The translations under genes were made by a program, and so were the position numbers. A DNA stretch of 11,450 nucleotides from Bacteroidales bacterium 45-6 (GTDB lineage: Bacteria; Bacteroidota; Bacteroidia; Bacteroidales; Dysgonomonadaceae): the NCBI GenBank assembly GCA_001897035.1, contig MKRS01000284.1, forward strand, positions 1 through 11,450, written 5' to 3'. The notes beneath the pieces were generated by a model. It was not told the DNA's origin, searched no databases, and saw only the letters and a program-made list of their open reading frames with translations. Positions 7,023 through 11,450 of the stretch are shown piece by piece (position 1 is the stretch's first letter; every line of letters starts with the position of its first letter).

Positions 7023-7053
7023 TTCGGTGGGGAAGTAGTTTTTATTACCTTTG
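7023..7053 (+). promoter_or_regulatory. Probable promoter of the DUF4494-yggS unit
   Basis: TACCTTTG at 7046-7053 matches the Bacteroidetes TAnnTTTG -7 element. An imperfect -33 element, TTCG (7023-7026), lies 19 nt upstream. Transcription would begin near 7060, leaving a 5' UTR of about 48 nt before the ATG at 7108. The stretch from 6901 to 7022, between this promoter and the divergent ilv promoter, shows no gene and no other clear signal. Confidence 0.6.
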
Positions 7054-7107
7054 CAGGAATAATTTTAGTAAATAATCACGCAATATACAAAGAAGCAGAA
7101 AAACATC

Positions 7108-7557
7108 ATGAATAACTGGTTTGAATGCAAAGTCAGCTATGACAAACAACTCGAAAACGGTCTAATCAAAAAAACGACGGAACCTTATCTGGTCGATGCC
7201 CTTTCTTTCACTGAGGCGGAGGCGCGCATCATAGAGGAAATTAAGCCTTATATCAGCGGCGAATTTTCCATTACAGATATAAAAAGGGCGAAACTGTCGG
7301 AAATTTTTTTCAACGAAAATGGTGACCGCTTCTATAAAGTGAAAGTCCAATACATCACTTTGGACGAAAAAAGTGGGGCTGAAAAGAAAACAGCCGTCAA
7401 CATGCTGGCTCAGGCATCCGATTTCCAGGAGGCCTTGGACGTGGTGCTGAAAGGCATGGCCGGCACAATGGCCGATTACAACATTGCCTCGATAGCTGAA
7501 ACCAACTTGATGGATATCTTCCCCTACAATAGCGAAAAGCCAGTAAAGCCGGAATAA
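7108..7557 (+). CDS. DUF4494 domain-containing protein
   Basis: A 149-residue soluble protein with no signal peptide or membrane segment. I recognise it as the Bacteroidetes-restricted DUF4494 family from its opening MNNWFECKVSYDKQLENG, the middle SFTEAEARIIEEIKPYISGEF and the C-terminal TMADYNIASIAETNLMDIFPYN. Alternating hydrophobic residues suggest mostly beta strands with two helices (about 34-46 and 106-117). The molecular function is unknown. The gene begins about 55 nt after a good TAnnTTTG promoter and lies only 12 nt before yggS, so they are probably co-transcribed. The pairing hints at a role near vitamin B6 or amino-acid metabolism, but nothing in the protein itself shows this. The length agrees with the family as I remember it, and the start is the only ATG that keeps the conserved N terminus. 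Confidence 0.82.
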   Translation: MNNWFECKVSYDKQLENGLIKKTTEPYLVDALSFTEAEARIIEEIKPYISGEFSITDIKRAKLSEIFFNENGDRFYKVKVQYITLDEKSGAEKKTAVNMLAQASDFQEALDVVLKGMAGTMADYNIASIAETNLMDIFPYNSEKPVKPE

Positions 7558-7569
7558 GCATCTCCTAAA

Positions 7570-8241
7570 ATGACTAATATTTCTTCAAATCTTTTCAAAA
7601 TCAAGGATAGTTTACCGGAATCGGTGCGATTGGTGGCTGTGTCGAAGTTCCATCCGGCTGAAGCCATCCGGGAAGCTTATGATGCTGGTCATCGGATTTT
7701 TGGCGAAAGCCGACAACAGGAAATCGAAATCAAGCATGGACAACTGCCCAAGGATATAGAATGGCACTTCATCGGGCATCTCCAGACAAACAAGGTAAAA
7801 TCCGTATTGCCCTACATCCACACCATCGAAAGTGTAGATAGCGTGAAGCTGTTGCGGGAGATCGAAAAACAGGCCAAGGCACTTTCTGTGCGTGTGGATT
7901 GTCTGCTTGAAGTCCATATTGCCCGCGAACCCGAAAAATACGGCTTCACGATGGATGAGTGCCGGGAATTTCTTGCAGGCGGGGAATGGCAGGATTACCA
8001 AGGTGTCACCATTGCCGGAGTGATGGGAATGGCCACTTACACAGACGACAAGGAGCAAATTCGCCATGAGTTTAGGGCGCTGAAAGCCTTCTTCGGGGAG
8101 CTAAAGGATTCATTCTTTCGTGACGACGATTCTTTCCGGCATGTTTCGATGGGTATGTCGGGCGACTACGAAATTGCCGTTGCAGAGGGTAGCACTTTGG
8201 TGAGGGTCGGCACTTTTATTTTTGGAGAAAGAGAATATTAA
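7570..8241 (+). CDS. yggS: YggS/PLPBP-family pyridoxal phosphate homeostasis protein
   Basis: A single-domain PLP-binding TIM-barrel protein (alanine racemase fold III type), 223 residues, full length. K26 in LVAVSKFHP should form the Schiff base with PLP. Other family signatures are FGESRQQE (44-51), WHFIGHLQTNKVKSV (65-79), VHIAREPEKYGF, GVMGMATYTDD, and the C-terminal SMGMSGDYEIAVAEGSTLVR with GTFIFGERE, which binds the PLP phosphate. Family members have no established enzymatic activity. They buffer PLP and affect amino- and keto-acid pools; E. coli yggS mutants disturb isoleucine/valine metabolism. It follows DUF4494 by 12 nt. No intrinsic terminator is evident after the stop codon. The neighbouring divergent ilv operon makes a metabolic link attractive, but this is inference. 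Confidence 0.95.
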   Translation: MTNISSNLFKIKDSLPESVRLVAVSKFHPAEAIREAYDAGHRIFGESRQQEIEIKHGQLPKDIEWHFIGHLQTNKVKSVLPYIHTIESVDSVKLLREIEKQAKALSVRVDCLLEVHIAREPEKYGFTMDECREFLAGGEWQDYQGVTIAGVMGMATYTDDKEQIRHEFRALKAFFGELKDSFFRDDDSFRHVSMGMSGDYEIAVAEGSTLVRVGTFIFGEREY

Positions 8242-8356
8242 GAAAAAATTTGCATTATCGAAGTTATAATTCTAAATTAGAGGCCTGAAAGAATTCCTTG
8301 ATTCCTAATAACTTTCGTAGCCGAATTTGATGGAGGAGTCGAACGCAATTCCTGAT

Positions 8357-8395
8357 ATAGAAAAAAATTATAGACAGTCATAGAAAATCATATAG
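8357..8395 (+). promoter_or_regulatory. Four ATAG elements upstream of oxyR (possible OxyR operator)
   Basis: ATAG occurs at 8357-8360, 8370-8373, 8380-8383 and 8392-8395, at intervals of 13, 10 and 12 nt, ending 25 nt before the oxyR ATG. E. coli OxyR contacts four ATAG elements about one helical turn apart, so an autoregulatory site is plausible. Here all four are in the same orientation rather than as the inverted ATAG/CTAT pairs of the E. coli consensus, and the tract is A/T-rich, so chance is possible. The remainder of 8242-8356 shows no gene and no convincing TAnnTTTG promoter. Confidence 0.35.
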
Positions 8396-8420
8396 CACTT
8401 GACCCTCAATATTTACTTTC

Positions 8421-9362
8421 ATGAACATTCAACAATTAGAATACATTATCGCGGTTGACAATTTCCGCCATTTTGCGAAAGCAGCTGAAGCATCATTTGT
8501 GACCCAACCTACCTTGAGCATGATGATTCAGAAGTTAGAAGAAGAGCTGGGCGTCAAGATCTTTGACCGAAGCCAACTCCCCGTCCAGCCAACTCCTATT
8601 GGGGCACAAGTCATTAATCAAGCCCGTGTGATCGTTTCGCAGGTCAAGCAAGTGAAAGACATTGTTCAGGAAGAGAAGGGGATCGTGAAAGGAAGTCTTC
8701 GGATCGGTATAATTCCGACCATATCTCCTTATCTATTGCCAAACCTTATACAAAAACACACCGAGCATGGCTTCGATATTGAACTTGTTATCGAGGAAGC
8801 TACCACCGACCAGATCATGGAGAAACTTGCCTCAGGCACGCTTGACGTTGGAATTCTGGCCACACCTCTAAATAACGACCGCTTGAAAGAACATCCGGTG
8901 TATTACGAAAAATTCTTTGCGTATGTTTCGCCCGAAGAAACTTCCTTGTATGCGAAAAAAGAATTAGATGAAGATGATTTGAACATCAATCGTTTGTGGC
9001 TACTCACCGAGGTGCATTGTTTCCGCAGCCAGATTTTGCGCTTGTGCAACATGCGGAAAAAAAGGAATGTACATACTCTTCTATCGTACGAAGCAGGAAG
9101 CATTGCCACATTGGTGCGGATCGTGGACCAGAACAGCGGGTTGACGATGATTCCTGAAATGGCGATCGACCATCTCACCGAGGAGCAAAAGAAAAATGTG
9201 CGTCCGATGAAGAAGATAACGCCAGTCAGGGAGGTCAGCTTGGTGACCCGAAAAGAATTCCTTCGGGAAAAAATGTTGAACTTGTTAATCAAGGAGGTGA
9301 AAGAAGCAGTTCCCACCTCTTTCCTTTCTCCGGAACTGAAAAAATTCGTAGTCGCGATATAA
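8421..9362 (+). CDS. oxyR: Peroxide-sensing LysR-family regulator OxyR
   Basis: A cytoplasmic transcription factor of 313 residues. The N-terminal winged helix-turn-helix (about 1-60) reads NIQQLEYIIAVDNFRHFAKA and TQPTLSMMIQKLEEELG, followed by a linker helix and a periplasmic-binding-like sensor domain (about 92-300). The diagnostic feature is VHCFRSQILRLC. C200 and C209 are nine residues apart, as are C199 and C208 of E. coli OxyR, and H199 and R202 match flanking residues of the reactive cysteine. It should therefore form the regulatory disulfide on peroxide exposure. In anaerobic Bacteroidales OxyR controls catalase, Dps, AhpCF and similar genes, none of which lie in this window. It is monocistronic here, with ATAG repeats upstream and an intrinsic terminator downstream. 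Confidence 0.94.
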   Translation: MNIQQLEYIIAVDNFRHFAKAAEASFVTQPTLSMMIQKLEEELGVKIFDRSQLPVQPTPIGAQVINQARVIVSQVKQVKDIVQEEKGIVKGSLRIGIIPTISPYLLPNLIQKHTEHGFDIELVIEEATTDQIMEKLASGTLDVGILATPLNNDRLKEHPVYYEKFFAYVSPEETSLYAKKELDEDDLNINRLWLLTEVHCFRSQILRLCNMRKKRNVHTLLSYEAGSIATLVRIVDQNSGLTMIPEMAIDHLTEEQKKNVRPMKKITPVREVSLVTRKEFLREKMLNLLIKEVKEAVPTSFLSPELKKFVVAI

Positions 9363-9385
9363 TAGGAAAAAGCGAAGGTGATATA

Positions 9386-9415
9386 AAAAAGACGGACTTG
9401 TAAGGCCGTCTTTTT
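9386..9415. terminator. Bidirectional terminator between oxyR and the HU/SPOR gene
   Basis: A 10-bp perfect stem, AAAAAGACGG (9386-9395) with CCGTCTTTTT (9406-9415), has a 10-nt loop. A's on one side and T's on the other give a U-run on either strand. It lies 23 nt after the oxyR stop and 11 nt beyond the stop of the convergent minus-strand gene, so it can end both transcripts. Confidence 0.9.
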
Positions 9416-9426
9416 CTATTCTATAA

Positions 9427-10422
9427 TTAGTTGGTAGTCGTGTCTGGGAATTTGTCAGTTTCTTTCAGACTGTAAATCCAGGCGTCTTTGAGAAGCGGGT
9501 TTTCTGTTACAAATTTGGACAAATATGTATTTGCCTCTGTTGCGTCGCTAAATCTTGCAACGAAGATTCTTTTAGCATTTGAGTTTGCGATGATCCCCGA
9601 GTCATCGAAGCCTTTCTGCCGGAAGCTTTCCAATTCTTTATTCGCCACCGTCATTGTTTGGAATGTTCCAACGATAAGGAAGTATTTCGCCTCTTTGGTC
9701 AGCTTGCTCTGGTATTCAGGCTCCTTGCTTGTTGGCATGTCTTTGTCTTGCGGTAGTCTCTTTGCCGGGACACCTTCCAAAGAGTCGGCATTTCGGAGAA
9801 TAACATGATCCGCGCTCGTGATTTTTTCAGGAAAGAACCCGGCGAACTGCTTGTTGCTCTCCCTTCTGTCTGAAATTGGGATCGAGATAGCAAATAGCAA
9901 AATAGCGGCTGCTGCGCTTGCCGATGTAAATGCGATCGCTTTTCTAAGCGGTGAGTACCTTTTGGACTCGGTCTCCTTTTCGTTCTCAGCCCTTATGTCG
10001 GCAAGGCTGCGGATGGATATGCTCTCAAGGCCCCAAAATTCGGGTTTTACGAAATTTGTTCCGTTGGAATTGTTAAAGCAAACGGAGCCTTCTTTGTTCA
10101 AGTATAATTTTCCCCAATTTCCAAGGTCGATCCATTTGGAGGCAAATAATTCTTTCCTCAAATCTTCCACATCTTCTTTTATCATTTGTTCGGCTTTGAG
10201 GGAAGATGTAGCCTGGGTTTTGATGTATAATTCAACGAGGAGGCCGTCGTTGTGGGTAAGGGCTTGGTTGAATCCTATCCAGTGATGGGGGGCGTGCAAT
10301 ATTTGCTTAGCGTCGTCACTATAAGCCTGTTCTTTGTTCACCACGAATCCTCCTAATCCGGGTACAATAATGAAATCGTTTTCAAAAAGCAAAAAGCTTA
10401 TATGTTCTACTAATCTGTTCAT
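9427..10422 (-). CDS. HU-domain (CCDC81-like) and SPOR-domain membrane protein
   Basis: A 331-residue single-pass membrane protein. Residues 1 to about 130 form a CCDC81-like prokaryotic HU region: LVEHISFLLFENDFIIVPGLGGFVV is its hallmark opening, and a second half ends near SVCFNNSNGTNFVKPEFWGL. A transmembrane helix follows at about 162-183 (KAIAFTSASAAAAILLFAIS). A charged linker then leads to a SPOR domain at about 246-318 (KYFLIVGTFQTMTVANKELESF to DAWIYSL). SPOR domains bind denuded peptidoglycan glycans at the division septum. The expected arrangement is HU domain in the cytoplasm and SPOR in the periplasm. Whether this HU domain binds DNA is unknown. The gene converges on oxyR and stands alone. 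The start is supported by the conserved N terminus, although a promoter-like element ends only 4 nt upstream of it. Confidence 0.88.
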   Translation of the reverse strand: MNRLVEHISFLLFENDFIIVPGLGGFVVNKEQAYSDDAKQILHAPHHWIGFNQALTHNDGLLVELYIKTQATSSLKAEQMIKEDVEDLRKELFASKWIDLGNWGKLYLNKEGSVCFNNSNGTNFVKPEFWGLESISIRSLADIRAENEKETESKRYSPLRKAIAFTSASAAAAILLFAISIPISDRRESNKQFAGFFPEKITSADHVILRNADSLEGVPAKRLPQDKDMPTSKEPEYQSKLTKEAKYFLIVGTFQTMTVANKELESFRQKGFDDSGIIANSNAKRIFVARFSDATEANTYLSKFVTENPLLKDAWIYSLKETDKFPDTTTN

Positions 10423-10426
10423 ATTG

Positions 10427-10457
10427 CAAACGTACAGATATTTGTCTGAATATTAAA
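10427..10457 (-). promoter_or_regulatory. Promoter-like element abutting the HU/SPOR gene start
   Basis: The minus strand has TACGTTTG (10434-10427), a full TAnnTTTG match, with TTTA 19 nt upstream (10457-10454). The -7 element ends only 4 nt before the ATG at 10422. If real, transcription would start at or within a few bases of the start codon, making a leaderless mRNA. A chance match in A/T-rich DNA is a fair alternative. Confidence 0.4.
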
Positions 10458-10557
10458 ATTGCAGTTATGCTTTTTATGGTCAAGTTTTCAATTAATTGTT
10501 AGTAAAGTGTGTAATTTCCTAAATGTGAATTTATTATATAGATAGAAGCTCCTTCCC

Positions 10558-10637
10558 GTGACGGACTTTCTATGCTTCATGAATGAGGGTGCATGCGCTT
10601 TCTATGAGTCCCCGTAGGCTTTGTCTTGCATGCGATT
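10558..10637. other. GC-richer intergenic island with short direct and inverted repeats
   Basis: Inside an otherwise A/T-rich gap is a block of more balanced composition. CTTTCTATG occurs at 10566-10574 and 10598-10606, and TGCATGCG at 10590-10597 and 10627-10634. ACGGACT (10561-10567) can pair with AGTCC...GT (10607-10615, with a CC bulge), closing a stem-loop over the first repeat. It has no long reading frame, no flanking T-run and no clear promoter. It may be a structured RNA, a protein-binding site, or the decayed copy of a dispersed element; I cannot choose among these. Confidence 0.3.
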
Positions 10638-10702
10638 TTTACTGCTGTTACAAGACCAATTTCAATGTAATTGCTGTGAAAATGAAAAATATCACAAATT
10701 AG

Positions 10703-10734
10703 TTGGCTTTTTTTCAAGAAGATTTATACCTTTG
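10703..10734 (+). promoter_or_regulatory. Bacteroidetes-type promoter upstream of the outer-membrane protein gene
   Basis: TTG (10703-10705) is followed after 21 nt by TACCTTTG (10727-10734), a full TAnnTTTG match with allowed spacing. Transcription should start near 10740, immediately before the hairpin-forming leader and 218 nt upstream of the porin ATG. Confidence 0.7.
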
Positions 10735-10740
10735 TATCAA

Positions 10741-10876
10741 AATTAATTGTCCTCCTGCCAGCTTAGGTCTTGTGGGGACTTAATTTTATTGTTGATTAGG
10801 AACTTAAAATGTGAATTAATTAATCTTCTTGATGTTGTAATTTTTATGTCTTATAACACTGAAGATACTTTTTTTT
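10741..10876 (+). ncRNA. Structured leader or small RNA preceding the outer-membrane protein gene
   Basis: The predicted transcript opens with a stem-loop: AATTAA and GTCC (10741-10746, 10749-10752, TT bulge between) pair with GGAC and TTAATT (10776-10785). A second, longer hairpin lies at 10823-10866 and is followed by T's. Promoter, 5' hairpin and terminator-like 3' hairpin together would make a small RNA of about 135 nt. Otherwise this is a long regulated 5' UTR of the downstream gene. I do not recognise a known RNA family and see no convincing peptide in it. The pairings are read by eye, with no energy calculation. Confidence 0.4.
10823..10876 (+). terminator. Terminator-like hairpin with T-run in the omp leader
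   Basis: TGTTGTAA (10833-10840) pairs with TTATAACA (10851-10858), 8 bp with one G-U. This stacks across a small internal loop on ATCTTC (10823-10828) with GAAGAT (10861-10866), 6 bp. Two bases later come eight T's (10869-10876). The stem is A/U-rich, so it may be a weak or conditional terminator. It lies within the expected 5' UTR of the outer-membrane protein gene, where termination would either end a small RNA or limit readthrough. Confidence 0.45.
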
Positions 10877-10904
10877 GTTTACATTTATCAAATTTTTTCG
10901 TCAA

Positions 10905-10912
10905 TAATTTTG
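10905..10912 (+). promoter_or_regulatory. Possible second promoter, proximal to the outer-membrane protein gene
   Basis: TAATTTTG fully matches TAnnTTTG and would give a 5' UTR of about 40 nt. No good -33 element lies at 19-21 nt spacing: the nearest TTTG (10874-10877) is 27 nt away. If used, it would separate the upstream leader RNA from the coding transcript. Confidence 0.3.
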
Positions 10913-10958
10913 GATTAATGCAATAACTACAATTTTAAACTAGTAAATTTGATTTATT

Positions 10959-11450
10959 ATGAAACGGTTAAGTCTATTCTTTATTTTAGCTTTGGCGGCA
11001 ATCAGCACTTTCGCACAGGAAAGTACTCAAGCTGGCAGCAAAGTGACTTTTATTCGCAATGGATTTTGGGATAATTGGTTTGTAGGCGCTGGGGTCGGTG
11101 CCAACTATTATGTGAAAGGTGGCGGTTCTGAGGCTAGCTTTCTGAGCAAATTGACAGTTGCCCCTACGATTCAGGTGGGTAAATGGTATAACCCTTACAT
11201 CGGAGGCCGCTTGAAACTTCAGGGCGGTTCTTTGCATAGCTATTTTAATTCGAACAATACCTTCCTTCACGGAAAATATGTTTCGGCTGAAGCTGACCTG
11301 TTGTGGAATGTGTCGAATTATTTTGGAAAATACAACGAAAACCGCTTTTATAGCCTTGTTCCATACATCGGTATCGGCGGTGGATATGGATGGGACTACA
11401 AAGCCCATGGCAAAAGTGTAGGTTCAAAACAACGTAACTTCACCATCAAT
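10959..11450 (+). CDS. OmpA-family outer-membrane beta-barrel protein (N-terminal part, runs off the window)
   Basis: The reading frame is open from the ATG to the window edge (164 codons, 3' end missing). Residues 1-19 are a signal peptide, MKRLSLFFILALAAISTFA, with cleavage likely before Q20. The mature part begins near FIRNGFWDNWFVGAGVGANYY (31-51), the characteristic start of Bacteroidales OmpA-like major porins. It continues with alternating aromatic/hydrophobic strands such as VGKWYNPYIGGRLKLQG and YVSAEADLLWNVSNYF, consistent with an eight-stranded barrel. A C-terminal OmpA peptidoglycan-binding domain is expected outside the window but cannot be seen. Expression likely starts from the promoter at 10703-10734 with a long hairpin-bearing leader, or from a weaker proximal one. 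The OmpA assignment rests on the N-terminal pattern only. Confidence 0.8.
   Translation, partial: MKRLSLFFILALAAISTFAQESTQAGSKVTFIRNGFWDNWFVGAGVGANYYVKGGGSEASFLSKLTVAPTIQVGKWYNPYIGGRLKLQGGSLHSYFNSNNTFLHGKYVSAEADLLWNVSNYFGKYNENRFYSLVPYIGIGGGYGWDYKAHGKSVGSKQRNFTIN

Noticed and set aside
7001..7075. A 24-codon ATG frame upstream of the DUF4494 gene
   Set aside because: The likely promoter -7 element (7046-7053) lies inside it, and it has no runs of regulatory codons or conserved pattern.
8281..8356. Stretch upstream of oxyR with a tRNA T-arm-like TTCGACTCC on the minus strand
   Set aside because: The flanking bases do not form a T stem, and there is no acceptor or anticodon arm. Not a tRNA or a convincing tRNA remnant.
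10583..10702. A 39-codon ATG-to-TAG reading frame with several cysteines in the gap before the outer-membrane protein gene
   Set aside because: No recognisable family, no promoter or start context, it crosses the repeat island, and its stop sits at the edge of the next promoter. Most likely chance.

Overview
The window comes from a Bacteroidota chromosome, most likely order Bacteroidales. Several things point there: promoters of the TTG/TTTG-N19-21-TAnnTTTG type, translation starts without Shine-Dalgarno sequences, the Bacteroidetes-restricted DUF4494 protein, a CCDC81-like HU plus SPOR protein, an OmpA-type porin opening with the FIxNGFWDNWF motif, and a Bacteroides-style branched-chain amino acid operon with an acyl-ACP thioesterase inside it. 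I cannot name the genus.

Positions 1-6900 hold one leftward (minus-strand) operon for valine/isoleucine/leucine precursor synthesis. In transcription order it contains a promoter (6871-6900), an 18-codon leader peptide rich in Leu and Val (6789-6845), overlapping antiterminator and terminator hairpins (6725-6812), ilvD, ilvB, a YaeR-like VOC metalloprotein overlapping the ilvB stop, ilvN, the acyl-ACP thioesterase and ilvC, ending in a strong intrinsic terminator (78-113). AHAS (IlvB/IlvN), KARI (IlvC) and DHAD (IlvD) supply three consecutive common steps, and the leader has every part of a classical ribosome-mediated attenuator. An 8-nt-phased degenerate repeat fills the VOC-ilvN gap, and two more units lie near the left edge.

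Positions 6900-8241 carry a divergent rightward pair, the DUF4494 protein and the PLP-homeostasis protein YggS. Next is a 179-bp gap with four ATAG elements, then oxyR with both redox cysteines (8421-9362). A bidirectional terminator (9386-9415) separates oxyR from a convergent minus-strand gene that joins an HU-like domain, a transmembrane helix and a SPOR domain (9427-10422).

Positions 10423-10958 have no convincing protein gene but are not empty. They contain a GC-richer island with short repeats, a good Bacteroidetes promoter (10703-10734), and a transcribed leader with two hairpins, the second followed by eight T's. This leader is either a long regulated 5' UTR or a separate small RNA. 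It precedes an outer-membrane beta-barrel gene (10959 onward) that runs off the right edge.

The best candidate for an undescribed system is the ilv leader attenuator. The omp leader, the repeat family and the VOC gene placed between the two AHAS subunits are secondary.
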